Positions 1 through 13,036 of a stretch of 64,000 nucleotides of DNA are shown one piece after another. Under the pieces are notes generated by a model. It made no database searches. It worked only from the letters and a program-made list of their open reading frames with translations, and was not told the DNA's origin. How positions within the stretch are numbered: the first letter of the stretch is position 1; each line of letters starts with the position of its first letter. The translations under genes and the position numbers were made by a program. The stretch comes from Dysidea avara. Its lineage: Eukaryota > Porifera > Demospongiae > Dictyoceratida > Dysideidae. The stretch is taken from assembly GCF_963678975.1 (NCBI RefSeq), contig NC_089275.1:15512220-15576219 (forward strand). Reading direction: 5' to 3'.

Positions 1-390
1 AATAGGAAAGCATTAATGTGTGTAATATTAGTACACTGAGGTACATCGAGCTGTTGGTAACGTGTTAGAAGTCCACCTTGAAGTGTAAATAATGGTCCCC
101 TAGCACATTGCTCTACAGGCATAGACTGTAACAGAACAATATACATAAATATGTATTTAACATAGTGTCTGTGTTGAACTTACAGCAAGTTTATCTCTGA
201 CAATGTCAATTGTTGTCATTATCCGACAACTATATGCAATGAATAAAGCATTTCTGTCATCTTGATTTCGTTTAACATGTGAAAGAGGAGCTTGATGTTG
301 TTGTAGTTGTAGAGTAGGAGCAGCTGAAGAGGAAGAGTGCAGAGTGCTAATGATCAAAAAACATCCAATAGCCAGTGAAAAGATCTTCAT
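1..390 (-). CDS. Secreted six-cysteine protein, array copy A (partial at window edge)
   Basis: First member of a five-copy family on the minus strand. Exon 1 is 390-184 (69 codons) and ends at GCT before a GTAAGT donor. Exon 2 starts at 125 after a TTCTGTTACAG acceptor and runs open to the window edge; exon 3 lies outside. Exon 1 encodes a hydrophobic signal peptide (about residues 1-24), a Lys-Arg site at 40-41 and one cysteine at about 55. The visible part of exon 2 has the two family cysteines and the NIT sequon. No stops or frameshifts are visible, and both splice sites match those of the complete copies. I do not recognise the family. Function is unknown; secretion is inferred from the signal peptide. 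Confidence 0.75.
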
Positions 391-472
391 TGTAAATTAT
401 CTTATAATGTTAACAAGTTTATCACTGATAAGTAATGATTAGTTGACGTGAAGTGAGTACAAACTCTAATAG

Positions 473-480
473 TTTTTATA
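473..480 (-). promoter_or_regulatory. TATA box of copy A
   Basis: TATAAAAA on the minus strand, 83 bases upstream of the ATG at 390. The same octamer occurs at the same offset before all five copies. A transcription start about 25-30 bases further on would leave a 5' UTR of roughly 55 bases. Confidence 0.6.
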
Positions 481-3400
481 CTATTACTAACTACCTAAAT
501 GATCATTGATGTGAAGAATTTCAGAGAATATTATATGAAGTGTGATTCATACTTAGAAAGGAAAGATCCACTAGTATATGTATTTATCACAGATCCACCA
601 TTAGGCTGTCACAAACAACATTTACTGTTAGAGTTATTTACAAAATTGTACAGCACCTAGTCATCAAATTTGTGATGTGTGAAGACGTGTGGATAGCACA
701 ATTTATGCACTGTTTTTTGCAACTTTTTATATCAGCAATTAGTACTATGAACAATTACTATGTGTACACAGAAAGCTATACAGTGTACACTCTCCACCTG
801 TACATCTTGAGTGTAAATGAACATACAGTGTAGTTGCAATAGATAATTGGAATACTATGGACTATTATGGGGAAGCTGTTTAAACTTTTAAAGTATGCCA
901 AAGGTTGTGTGATATTGTAAAAAGTACATTCCACAGTTTTATTGATTACTTGGTTTGAAACCACTGTTTTCACTAGTAGTAATAACACTATTCATTCTCT
1001 GAGTTTGGGCAAACTTTATGTACTTTTAGAGTATTTGTTGGCTGTAATTTCTTAAAACACTTTCAGACTGTATTTATTTTATTTGATTGCTTGTTCACAG
1101 TACCCAGAGCCATGCTACGTATGTCAGCATTCCTGATGAGGATAAGATTTTCTGTAGCAGTACCAATCTGATGAGGGAATTGTGTGATGACTATCACTTC
1201 TTCTTTTTAATATGGTATTTTAATAACCAAAGTGTGTATTATATGTACCTAAATGTTTTGATACGTACTTGAAGTTGTGTGGTCACACTCTAAAAATCTC
1301 TGTCAGTTGTAGCCATTAAACTATTGTACATATGTAGCACACATCTGCTTGTGAAGTATTCTAATAGAGTAGTCACTTTTTAGGATTCTAAAGTGTTATT
1401 ATATTACTCTAATAGAACAGTCATATAATTTCCATTGCATCAAAGCACTAAAGAGCAGTTGGATTGGTAAACCAGTTTCTGTTGTGATGTGTATCTTCTA
1501 GTGTGAAGGATCATTCTGTATGTTTCTGAATCACTGTTGTGTTTATCTTATTGTTGTGTCTCTGTTAGGGATTGGTTGATGAGGCATCTTGTGTATGGCT
1601 AATGGCAAAGCATACCAAGATAGAGAAGAAGAGGGGACAAGTAAAGATATGCACATTTTCATAACAAGCACAATAATATGTATGCATGTATACATTGTTT
1701 TTGCTTTTAGTTGACTTATTCTATTGCTCTGATATTCAGTACATTTAATGAGGTGAGATAATGTTGTAACTGCAGTGAGCATTGATTGCGTGATGCTATA
1801 TATTATATTAAGGGTTGTCAATATTATGAAGTAATATTATATTGCTCCAATTATTCATATCTTTATATCTTATACACATTACAGTAGTTGTTTATATATT
1901 GGATAGTTCTGCCTGATATGATTATCAATAATTCTACAGAATTCTTAGTACATATAGTTGTACATAATTTCCAATGCTCAACTTTAGTAACTGTACCCAG
2001 GTTCTCTTAGTTTTTCCATGACAAGTAGTCTACTTCTCTTTAACAATGTTCCACTAGCTACAGTTTGATCATACTTTTTATCAGTACATTTAAACCACAT
2101 TAATAGGGCACCTATTGAGATGGTCTTATTAATGAAGCATGTCTTACTATGGTTTGGACCTATTGGTTGTGTTTAATGTGATGAGGTCGGTTACCTATTG
2201 CAGAAGTGCTAGCCATGTAAGTGAGATTTTACTGTAACTATGTAATCTGAAGTTACCTTTGAGAGTTGAGAGAAATAATTCATCTTGTCAATGATCCAGA
2301 ATTTGCTGATCAATCATCCAGTCTAGTTATTATCATAGCAATAGTGTTAGTATGTCAATTGGTAGGAAGTGAAGAGGAGGTGAGTTCTGAATGAACTAGT
2401 AGTAGTGTAGAAAGATCCTGGAGGTTTGCATAAGTGATTATCTTGTCAATAACAAAACTGTATTAGTCTTAACTGAACAATGCTAAACAATTCAGTACAT
2501 GTGGTGCTATTGTTTATAATAGTACACATACTGATGATGGTGCATGAATGGTCCATAGTTTTAAGTGATAAACTTACAAGTATTTTACTGTATTTATATA
2601 TCATAATTGTCTCATTACAAACAACTGATTGGTAGAATTCCATGTAAAATAAGTCATTATGACACCCAGATGATGTTGATGTGTGCATTTTCTTTAGCAA
2701 TCCTAACTATATTAGCCAAGATATAGTTAAAGGATTTTAAGAGCTCTTATGGGTATTTCCAAGCTGAGTAGTTCTAGTTTTGTTGGACATACATATGTGG
2801 GAAGAGGGATAATTGTTGTGCAGTATATGTTGAGGTAATAGTATGAAACTTGAAGAAACAATTGTTACTATTTTTTTTTAATTCTGTACAAAACTATGGT
2901 ACTGCTACTTATTAGTTCTAAGCTTTATACTACAGACCAGTCCATCATACATTTTGAGTGCATGGTGCAAGATATTTGGAGCTTTGAACTTTTGTCAACT
3001 TTACAGTTTGATATCCTACTCATCATGTTTGAAGTACGTACACATGTAACTGTGTATTAACATGTGTACAGTACTTACCATATTTAGTCACTAAGCATCC
3101 ATAAGGCTACATAAGCTTATTTATTAGTTTCTCATCCTCCTGTACTCAAATTTATAGCAGTGCAGGAGGGAAGATTTTTATTTTACTTCTACTAACTAGA
3201 TAGCTGAATTAGCTAGCTAAACATGACTCAAAATGCACTTTTAATAGACTACTTTGGCAAGGTACCAACTATAAAAGGTGCTAATTGGCCTCCCTTAGCC
3301 ACCAGTTGTGCAAAAAATCCTTGATGAGGTAAGAAAAATGGTTATGCGGATGTGGATGAGAAATGAATCTAATAATTAAGTTTATGTGGCCTAATAATCC

Positions 3401-4352
3401 ACAGGTTATGACAGCATGTTAAATTCTGATTTGGATTTTGGAATCTTCTTCTTCCAAAAAGGGGGAAGTATACATTACCAGCTTTAACAAGAAATTGTAT
3501 ACATCACCAAACATTAATAAACTAATTGGTTAGTTAAAAATATTTTTTGTTCACTCACTTGTAACTTGTTTAGATTATAATTAATGTCTAATAACTGTCC
3601 AGCCAGGATGTTGCATGAAGACAAGCTATAGTACCAGTGAGTTACTTTCTTTTTCACACACCAAATTTTTGGGATATTCTGTGCATGAATTTGTAGCTAG
3701 TGAACATTTTCCTGAAAAATGGTTATTTCATTAGTTATGGATAGAATGGGATTAGGGATTTAATGGTCAGTTGGTGAGATCACAACACAGAATTTCCTTC
3801 CTTGTTCCACACAATAGTTGATACACAAGAATTGTATTATTTATCCTATACCGAGTGTTTACTACTTTACTACACTTGTCCATTCACTTGTAACTTGTTT
3901 TGATAGCAATATCAAGTTAGTGACCAGTTGATGTGCTGCTCCAAGAATGATAATCATTTTGTGTAGTATAAACATAATGATATGTTCTAATTCAGTAACA
4001 TGATCAAAATAACACATTAATACATAGCTCAGTAGTGAATCCTGGGATGGTTCCAGGGGTAGCTCCAGGGAAGTTTCTGAGGTTTCCGGAAACTGGTCAT
4101 GTTCAGATTGAGATGCTCTAATAGAGCAGTGAATCACTCTAATAAAGCAATCACAATCTTCAGCCAGAGCAGCAGTGTAGCAAGCTATGTACATAGCCAT
4201 AAATAGCCATGAATTACTAAATACGAGTTTAAAATAGTAATACATAGTTGGTTGATTCATATACTGTCTATAGTTAATTCCAGATGAGTTAGCTAGCTGC
4301 ATGGCACCTGGTTTTTAAAAGTAGCACAAGATCAACTTGTTCAAACACACTT

Positions 4353-4484
4353 TATGTAACAACTTTAAACAGGCTGTAGGACTCGCTGTAGGACCAGGTG
4401 TTCTACAGATCTTCAGCACTTGGACCTTCAGCACTTGTGCTGTAAAGCCTTAATAAATAAAATAAATAAATAAATAAATAAAAA
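4353..4484 (+). mobile_element. SINE 3' tail fragment
   Basis: Holds the end of the SINE seen intact at 20,382-20,667 (CAAACACACTTTATG through TTCAGCACTTGTGCTGTAAAGCC) followed by an (AATA)n tail. The flanking sequence near 3945-4100 reappears after the tail at 4485-4650, so this copy sits inside a local tandem duplication. Confidence 0.6.
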
Positions 4485-4829
4485 TAATCATTTTGTGTAG
4501 TATAAACATAATGATATGTTCTAATTCAGTAACATGATCAAAATAAGACATTAATACATAGCTCAGTAGTGAATCTTGGGGTGGTCCCAGGGGCGGCTCC
4601 AGGGAAGTTTCTGAAGTTTCCGGAAACTGGTCACATTCAGATTGAGATAATAATTTTCAGGTGAAGATTGTAACTCCATACACATGACTCTAGTGATATA
4701 GATCACTATCAGTACTGCATTTAATGTATTCTGTTACCAAGTGTAATCCTGTTCTTCAATTTGTTATTATTGTGTACAAAGACTATACTGCATAAAAATT
4801 AAAGGTTGTGTATACTTATTATATTCATA

Positions 4830-5213
4830 AAATAGGTTAGGTAATCCTAAGGCTGCAGCACATGTTGCTGTCAGACCTTCAGTGCTGGTAACTGTAAAGT
4901 GTTAATAATAAATACTTTAGGTTTAAGGAAGAAAATCCATCCCTCCTGGAGGAAGACTGAGTGTGGCCCCGACTAGACATTGGGTGACCTGCAGTTCGAA
5001 TCCTGGGGTTGGAGGGATTTTTTTCCTTACTTTGGCCCCTTTTCTGTTACACCTTATCAGTCAGTCAGTAAGTCAAGTCGTTAGGTCTAAGTCCTTGAAA
5101 TTAGGTTAGGTAATCCTAAGGCTGCAGCACATGTTGCTGTCAGACCTTCAGTGCTGGTCACTGTAAAGTGTTAATAATAATAATAATAATAAAAATAATA
5201 ATAATAATAAAAG
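4830..5213 (+). mobile_element. tRNA-derived SINE with LINE-like 3' tail, with an extra tail copy in front
   Basis: A polymerase III B-box-like AGTTCGAATCC sits at 4993-5003, about 30 bases after a possible A-box in GTGGCCCCGACTAGAC. The 3' part has a stem-loop (GGCTGCAGCACATGTTGCTG) and ends in (AAT)n, the same style as the 3' end of the LINE at 36,200-36,296. A second tail lies directly upstream (4836-4920). The other spacer copy reads straight from TATTCAC into AAAAGATACAATG near 21,575, so this is a private insertion in the A-B spacer. Confidence 0.65.
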
Positions 5214-6043
5214 ATACAATGAAATTATATTATGTTACAAAGCCATGTTACAAAACTAGATGACATTGTGGTTGCTTCATTGAAACTTCCTTAAAATTAA
5301 TGTTTATAAAGCTATTATTGTATAATATTCAGTGCTCTCAGGGACAGTAGCTCGTGTACAATCTCAAGACATTATTAGCAAGTTAGAACTAGGTGATCAT
5401 AGATTTTATAATGCTAAATTGAAGCATGTATAAGCTATAGCACATACAGCATTATACAATTTGTTCCATCATGTATACTTTATTTTTATATCATCAACAT
5501 AACTGTAAAATATTCCGCTGAAAGTGCACCAGAGTTGCAAACTGGGTTAAAGTGGTAAAGACAAACTTTTCAAGGAGAGTCACAGAATTACACTGCATAA
5601 GCAACTTAAGAAAAGCGAAGGAGAACATGACTTTTATACTCTTGGCAAGTGTGATGCAATAGACTAGAGAGTCGAGGGTATGGAAGCTTTGTACATGAAA
5701 TTACACAATGGAACTTGATTAAATACAGAAGATATGGACTTGTATGCCATTATATGGGTCAGGGGACATGCTCCCTTCAGATCATTATACAGAAGGTTTG
5801 AGATAATAGACCATTCTCACTGTATTGTTACAAATAAATTATTTTAGCTAGAGCGTTTTAAATGAAATACACACAATGTGTCTGATAGTGGTTGACTGTT
5901 ATATTAAAACATTTGGAACAAGCATTGATCAAAAGTGGTAGTCTTCCTGAAATTACATAGTCAATTACTTCAATGAAGCTTCATGTCTTATAACACTTTA
6001 CTAATTATTAAGTGTATTTATCTCTGTGTTACGTGTAATACAG

Positions 6044-6623
6044 GTTGTGCACAGTATGAATATAATAGAGCCCCTCAAGCTGTCAGCTGCATGACATCTA
6101 AGGGTAAGAAATGTATAGAGTAATTGCCATGATAATAATGGAAGCATTATGATACCTTGATCACCAGGTAGTGTTCACGCATATCATGACTTCTCCACAT
6201 TTTGTTTAATGGAGTGCAATTAGAAACACAATACCATAGCACAAGTAGTTTTGAAACATTCTCTAATGTTATTACAATGATCAGTATACCTGACTACTTT
6301 ATTACAATAGTTCAGTTAATATAACTTGTATTAAAGTTTTCACTGTTTTTTCAGAGTTTCTTAATGAAACAGTGCAAACAGTAGATTTTCTTACTTCATA
6401 CTCGTACCTAATATTTATAAAATTGTGCTGGCATTATCATCGCCTCCCCACCTGCAATAGCTATTTGCTCAAAATAATTTATAACTTTAATTTTCTATGC
6501 AGCACAAAATTAATTTACATCCATGATACACAATATATTTTAGTAAATCATGTCCATATCAGATTCCATAATCCATACATGCAGTATTCAATTTTCAACT
6601 CGGACATTGTGGTATTTCAGTAA
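6044..6623 (+). CDS. Candidate last two exons of an unknown plus-strand gene
   Basis: Exon 6044-6103 (60 bases, GTAATACAG acceptor, GTAAG donor) and exon 6355-6623 (CTGTTTTTTCAG acceptor) join in frame, the split codon becoming Glu, and run to a TAA stop. The first exon is compositionally protein-like, with two cysteines; the long C-terminal part is AT-rich and less convincing. The end overlaps exon 3 of copy B antisense by 29 bases. The same pair occurs at 22,404-22,983, while the version near 12,430-12,520 is degraded. Upstream exons could not be joined with confidence. Could be a decayed gene dragged along by the duplications. Confidence 0.3.
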
Positions 6624-7340
6624 TGGTAACTCCACGATCTTCATTTGTTAACAGTGGAAGAAGGTGGTGGTTTAGGGAGGTGAGTATGCAGTACAAACTG
6701 TCTGGATTATGGAACACTTGGTCCATGTGTCTATATATTTGTAAATATTCATTGAAAGTGAAAGTTGGACAGTATTCTCCTGTTAGATCCAACTGTGTAA
6801 CAAACACAAAACATCATATAAACACTGCACATGTTAATGTAGAGGGTTTGGTTTCAACTCACATGAATATGATTAAGATTAGCTGTTGCCACTTGTAAGT
6901 GATAAAGGATGTCTCGTGTTTGAGGATCATTTGTCATGAAGACTAGTTTGAATAGGAAAACATTAATGTGTGTAATATTAGTACACTGAGGTGCATCGAG
7001 CTGTTGGTAACGTGTTAGAAGTCCACTTGGAAGTGTAAATAATGGTCCCCTAGCACATTGCTCTACAGGCATAGACTGTAACAGAACAATATACATAAAT
7101 ATGTATTTAACATAGTGTCTGTGCTGAACTTACAGCAAGTTTATCTCTGACAATTTCAATTGTTGTCATAATCCGACAACTATATGCAATGAATAAAGCA
7201 TTTCTGTCATCTTGATTTCGTTTAACATGTGAAAGAGGAGCTTGATGTTGTTGTAGTTGTAGAGTAGGAGCAGCTGAAGAAGAAGAGTGCAGAGTGCTAA
7301 TGATCAAGAAACATCCAATAGCCAGTGAAAAGATCTTCAT
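6595..7340 (-). CDS. Secreted six-cysteine protein, array copy B (complete)
   Basis: Exons 7340-7134, 7075-6863 and 6792-6595 give 69 + 71 + 65 = 205 residues plus a TGA stop. Both introns are phase 0 with GTAAGT and GTGAGT donors and pyrimidine-rich acceptors (TTCTGTTACAG, TTTGTTACACAG), and are under 75 bases. The product has a signal peptide (about 1-24), a Lys-Arg at 40-41 that could be a processing site, cysteines at 55, 76, 100, 148, 175 and 203, and an NIT sequon at 102. No membrane segment follows the signal, and the 108-139 and 151-190 stretches look helical. The signal peptide, compact size, even cysteine count and all-phase-0 introns would suit a cytokine- or hormone-like ligand, but an antimicrobial or other defence peptide is equally possible. 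Family not recognised. Confidence 0.8.
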
Positions 7341-7422
7341 TGTAAATTATCTTATAATGTTAACAAGTTTATCACTGATAAGTAATGATTAGTTGAAGTG
7401 AAGTGAGTACAAACTCTAATGG

Positions 7423-7430
7423 TTTTTATA
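7423..7430 (-). promoter_or_regulatory. TATA box of copy B
   Basis: TATAAAAA on the minus strand, 83 bases before the ATG at 7340, within a block (TTAGTAATAGTATAAAAACC) that is nearly unchanged among all copies. Confidence 0.6.
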
Positions 7431-7920
7431 CTATTACTAACTACCTAAATGATTATTGATGTGAAGAATTTCAGAGAATATTAAACGTGATGTTATGGAG
7501 AAACTACTTGGAAAGGAAATATGTTAACTTGTCATAAATAAATAACATGTATATTGTACATACTGTACCTAGTGATTGATTTGAAACTTTTCAAAACAAT
7601 GAGCTGTTAGTTACAAATGCTTGAGGAAATAATGCATGAAAACCTGGAGAAACAATTGGTACATTATTTTTGTATTATGTAATTTTGCACAATCATGCAT
7701 GGTTCTGAGCTTTATACTACTGCAGACCAGTCCATCATAAATATTTTAAGTGGTGCAAGATATATATTACTTTTGTTAACTTTACAGTTTGATATCCTAC
7801 TACATCATGTTTGAAGTACACATGTAACTGTGTATTAACATGTGTACAATACTTACCATATTTAGTCATTAAGGCATTCATTAAGGGATACCATATAAGG
7901 ATATCATGATAATCCACTGG

Positions 7921-8141
7921 TTATGAGAGTTTGTCAAATTTTGATTGGATTTTGGAATATTCTTCTTCCAAACAGTAGGAAGTATACATTGCCAGCTTGA
8001 ACAAGACATTATTAATACATCACCAAACATTAATGAACATATTGGTTAGCTACAAATAGCTTTTGTTCACTCACTTGTAACTTGTTTAGATTATAATTAA
8101 TGTATAATAACTGTCTAGTCAGGATGTTCCATGAAGACAAG
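7921..8141 (-). CDS. Candidate last two exons of an unknown minus-strand gene (behind copy B)
   Basis: Exon 8141-8075 (67 bases) ends at a strong GTGAGT donor. Exon 7995-7921 follows after a 79-base intron, joins in phase 0 and ends at TAA. The second exon contains a Glu-rich stretch ending in Lys and Ser. Equivalent exons lie at 25,059-24,838 behind copy D, with a TGA stop, and less well preserved ones near 3440-3640. No upstream exon could be joined and no family is recognised. Confidence 0.25.
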
Positions 8142-9129
8142 CTATAGTACCAGTGAGTTACTTTCTTTTTCACACACCAGATTCCACACTTTAAGTCTTA
8201 GTAAGTACCTCTTAGCCTTTTTTGGTTCTGTTAGCAGATGTGGTTAGAAATATCACTACTACATAGCTATACTGTGTATACAGTAAATTAAAGTAGCAAG
8301 AACAATAATGTTTGTGTTTGTATAGTTTTATGTTTCAATAAGATAAATTAATAGAAACATTAAGAAAATCTTTCAATTTGTGCTGCTGCAGCACTGTGAT
8401 ACTAGCTAGAATAAGTTAGTTATGTGGCTTTAAAAATATATTGTACATTTTGTGCTGGGATATTCTGTGAATGAATGTGTAGCCAGTGAAGTTTTTCTTG
8501 AAAGTGGTTATTTGATTAATTATGGATAGAATGGGATTAGGGATCTAATGTTTAGTTGATGAGATCACAACACAGAATTTCCTTCCTGCATGTTCCACAC
8601 AATAGTTGATACACAAGAATTGTATTATTTATCCTATACTGAGTGTTTACTAGTTTACTACACCTGTTCATTCATTTATAACTTGTTAATGGCAAGTAGT
8701 TGGCTGCAAAATATAACATAGCACGCAAGATTGATCTAACAGTCTTTCAGTAAATACCTGTAAAAAATAGAGATAACTTTCCTTGTAATAATCCCACATG
8801 CACTCATGAGGTTGAAGATCAGGAGGATACATCCTCATTATAATCAATAAACAGAAGATTATACAATATAGTTAGCTAGTAGCAGTGAATGTGTGTAGCA
8901 ATCCTAACTATATCTGCTAACTAGGCAAAATATACAGGATATTAAGAACTGTTGTTTAGTGATGTTTACAATTTCTGTCCTATTATGTGGAATAAAGAAT
9001 TTCCACAGAGTTTAATCAAGTTTGATGTTGGTTGACTAACTGTTGTAAACATCAAGTTGTCATAAAGATGATAATAAGTGTGGAAACTTTAAAAGGTGCT
9101 GGAAATGCATAAAATTGTCTAGAATTTAA

Positions 9130-9800
9130 CGTGCTACCTTGAGTACATACAAACATTCATACCACGACACATTACTGCAGGCTTTCCTACACAAACCACC
9201 CTTCCACCGCACTGAGCTCTAGAACATTACAGTGTGTGACCACAACATATTACAACACATCACTATACAGACGTGCATACATATGCAAATATACATACAA
9301 CTCTTTGGGGGAGGTAGGGAAACTGAGGTAGGATACATCAGCTTGGGTAGAAAATGTACATGTGTTATCACTGTCACAGTTAACTTCACTTACTACATAT
9401 CCGGCATTACTTACACCCAACAGTACTGACACCCAACATTACAACACTGCATATTCTACATTGCAAACGTTTGCACACATGTATAACTGCTCTGTGCTTC
9501 ACGCACATTCAGCTAGCTGTGAGTGACATTACAAACATTTAGTCGCAACAAGCATTACAACATTCAAGCGCAACAAACATTACAACAGTCGCTGCACAGA
9601 CTTTACTGCACACAGACGCTATGATATTCAGCAGCAGCTACATTCAGCAACAATATTCAGCAGCAACATTACAACAAAGATCAGCACATTTAGTTGCAAC
9701 ACATCAATTTTAATGACATTTAGCATTCAGTGATAACACATACAGTTATTTAAGACTGGGTATATATTTACTTGAATTGTTCATATCGCCCAATTTCCCC
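9130..9800. repeat. Degenerate ACATTACAAC repeat tract
   Basis: The motif ACATTACAAC and close variants (AACATTACAACA, AGCATTACAACA, GACATTACAAAC) recur more than ten times, interspersed with ATTCAGCAGCAA units. No coding capacity. Private to the B-C spacer. Confidence 0.5.
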
Positions 9801-9827
9801 CAAAGTAGTTGGATAAACACTTAATAA

Positions 9828-10003
<176 letters not shown>

Positions 10004-12410
10004 AGAAATGATAAAATATGCAAAATACCTAAAGTATATAAATGTATATACAGCAAGTATACACTAATTGTTATGGCGACAGCACTACAGAGTATCAGTA
10101 ACAAGTGTATAGTATACAATACATACACAATGGTATGTAAATCAATATTGCTGATTTCACAAGTTTAGGTCCACTATCGCCTGAGGAATAGGAATATTTG
10201 AGGTTCATTAATTCTGGTCAAGTACCAAACCGTCATAGTGTGACAATAACAATTATGATGAGCATGCAAAACCTGACCTGTTACTATATTAAGCTTGTAG
10301 AATTTAATTATGACGTGCACTTAGTTGACCAGGTAACACACTTCTTGATCCATCCAGACAGCCTACCCAATGGAAGGTAGCCTGTTAACTTTTGTTTGTT
10401 GCTGGGGCAACAAACTACATCTATAGACTGCTTGTTTGGATGGCTACAATGCTTGTCAGACATGCTTACACTTCTTGTTCATTCCTTTGAAAGCAGAGTT
10501 TATGTTGTACCTTGTTAATCCATGAAACAGTCTGTAACATACGATTGTTATAAATTGCCTAAAAATGTCTATAATTATTTCAATGATCAAGTCACAAGTG
10601 GCTCATTGAACACACCATCCAACTACACTAGTAAGATGTCAATTAACTTTACATTGGTCTATATTTTAAACATGTTGTAACATGTCAAGGTCATGCCCTG
10701 GTACTGGCCTGTGCTGCATAAGCCACCACCAGATTGCTTACGCTGCATAAGCAACTTAATTAAGAAAACTAAGCCAAGGAGAGCATGGCTTTTCTGATCC
10801 TTATAATCTTGGCAGGTGTGATGCAGCAGGCTAGAGAAGAAAGGGTACAGCACTTTTGTAATTGAAATTACACAATGGAATGTGAAAATACAGAAGACAT
10901 GCCCCCAGGAATATTTCAGATTATTATACTGAAAGTCTGAGACACTGTTCTCACTGTATTGTTACAAATAAATTATATTAGCTAAAGTCTTTTAAAAAGA
11001 AATACAGACTGATAGTGGTTCACTGTTATATTAGAGTTAATGTTGTTCACTCACCTTACGCTGCTGACTCGCGACTGCTTACTACTCCGCTGCTAATCAT
11101 CTGGTGGTCCTTCACCCGTCTTCCTGCGGCAGTTGCCACAGACCTCTCCCAATCAAATGATTGTAGAGGTGTTTGGTAAATGTACAAGGCCCCGACAGCT
11201 GTAGGATATTTTATTTTTTGAAATATTCTTTGTTTATTGTAATGTAGAGGAGAAAGTGTGAGCCGTTAATATCGGGATTTTTAAAAACACAGATACTTGG
11301 GGAGCAAGATGTCTGGGGGCAAGACTAGCACTAGTCCCACCTCAGACTCTTGCAACTTTTTTAAGCCAAATAATATTTGAGCTGTGCATAACATGGACCT
11401 ATTCAGCTGTCATCCTAGTGAAGCCTTGTACTGTCACATTCCCTCTATAAAGGAATGGAGAGGCTGCATGAGCAGCAATAACTCTGCTGACACCCCCTTT
11501 TTGATGTAGATGTTGTATGTCTGTATTTTGTTTTATGTTATAATGCATGTTTAAATGCTTGTTTGATGGTTTAACATTTTTGGCTTAAGTAAGGCGGGTG
11601 TACTGAAAAGGCAGAGGGTGAACCAGCATTTACCCTAGTGCATGGTAGCAATACTGGTGCAATTATTAACTGTGCGTAGCGTGTTGCCGTCGCTGCTACT
11701 GTGCTGTATTGCTGGCGCTGCTGTCTGTTACTGCTGCTACTCTTGTTTGCTTTTAATCTGCAGATGGAGTTTGGATGGGAACTTACAGGCTGTGGTAGTA
11801 GGTCTAAAGGGGGGGGGAAGAAAACAAAACAAAACCCAAGAAGGACAGGAAAAGGAACAAGAACAACAACACACACGACACCACAACATGTATACAACAC
11901 TTATAGTATGGGTTTTGACGAGCATGAATGCAACTGTTGTGTAGAGTGGTATATACCCACATGTGTGCAAAGTGACCATCATGTGCATTGGCATACAGCT
12001 AGTAAGTTAACTAAACACTTTTTGAAATTGTGCATATTGCGGTGCAACAAGGGTGGGTGGGGGCTGAATGGGGATAACTGTGTAGGACACAAGGTGATAG
12101 GGCACGAGGTGTTTGTGCTAAACGTGTTCAGTGCACGTGTGCTGAGCATTCTATTTGGAACCCAACTTAATTTTCTTTTGTGCACGCTTGTTCCCTATGC
12201 TGATTCATTTGTAATACCCCTGTTTTGCTATATGCCTGTTGCTCCTTCCAACATTAACTCATTTAAACAATCGTTTAAATCCCATTATTTAGTACAAACA
12301 TTGATAACAACAATGGACCGGAAGAGCGGCAGTCCTTCTGAAATTAGTCTAATACTTCAACGATGCTTCAGAAAAAGTTGCACTTTATCTGTTTTATAAC
12401 AATCTTACTT
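10004..12410. other. B-C spacer without recognisable genes
   Basis: Sequence private to the B-C spacer. Part of 10,700-11,040 resembles 5520-5880 and 21,890-22,250 (the CTGCATAAGCAACTTAA...AAATACAGAAGACATG segment), so it is a decayed copy of the large spacer. A plus-strand reading frame of 232 codons (11,701-12,399) starts with a leucine-rich stretch but has no recognisable domain. Confidence 0.4.
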
Positions 12411-13036
12411 CACTATCTATCTCTGTGTTATGTGTTATATAAGTTGTGTACAGTAATAAAATTTACTAGTAGAACCCCATATAGTAGAACCCCAAGCTGT
12501 CAGGTGCATGACATCTAAGAGTAAGAATTGCCATGACAACAAGTATAATGGAAGTGTTATGATAACCTGATCACCAGGTAGTGTTCATGCATATCATGGC
12601 TTCTCTACAATTTTGTTCAATGGAGTACAATTATAAACACGTTAGCATAACATAATATAGATAGTTTTGAAACATCCTCTAATGTACATAAAATATATTG
12701 GTATATTATACCATTATTAATGATCTGTCTACCTGACTACTTAGTATAACTTGTATTAGAATTGTCACTTTGTTATTAGAGTTTCTTAATGAAACAGTGC
12801 AAACAGTAGAATTTTCTACTGCATATCTCCATGTATCTGTTATTTAAAAAAAATTATGTCAGTATTATGATCGCATCCCAACCTGCAACAGCTACAGCTA
12901 TTTTGTTCATATTATACCTTTAATTTCTTATACAACTCAAAAATTAATGTACATCCATGATACACAATATATTATTTTAGTAAATCATGTCCATATCAGA
13001 TTCCATATTTCAAAAAAAACAAGCAGTATTCAAGTT

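Larger units (their letters stand above)
491..6354. repeat. A-B spacer, first copy of the large duplicated spacer
   Basis: Collinear with 14,330-22,715 apart from insertions private to each copy. It contains several plus-strand stretches that look like exons. One is 1569-1640, 24 codons between CTGTTAG and a GTAAAG donor, with the counterpart at 17,423-17,494. Another is 5342-5427, an open segment ending at a GTATAA donor. A third is 2904-3034, an open reading stretch ending at a GTACGT donor. Their phases do not join into one convincing gene. Because the two spacer copies are near-identical, their agreement is not evidence of coding selection. The rest is AT-rich sequence without recognisable features. 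Confidence 0.6.

Noticed and set aside
2446-2700. 84-codon minus-strand frame conserved at 18,268-18,522
   Set aside because: The two spacers are so similar that a shared open frame is expected by descent.
3862-4302. 146-codon minus-strand frame
   Set aside because: Contains the recurring TCTAATAGAGCAGT repeats and part of the local duplication; the second spacer copy does not keep it open.
4962-5010. Possible tRNA gene
   Set aside because: Only the B-box region is tRNA-like; it lacks a cloverleaf and belongs to a SINE.
9130-9800. CRISPR-like array
   Set aside because: Repeat units are degenerate and irregularly spaced, and the genome is animal-like.
11701-12399. 232-codon plus-strand frame in the B-C spacer
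   Set aside because: Leucine-rich start followed by basic and irregular composition, no domain, no splice or promoter context, several overlapping frames of similar length.
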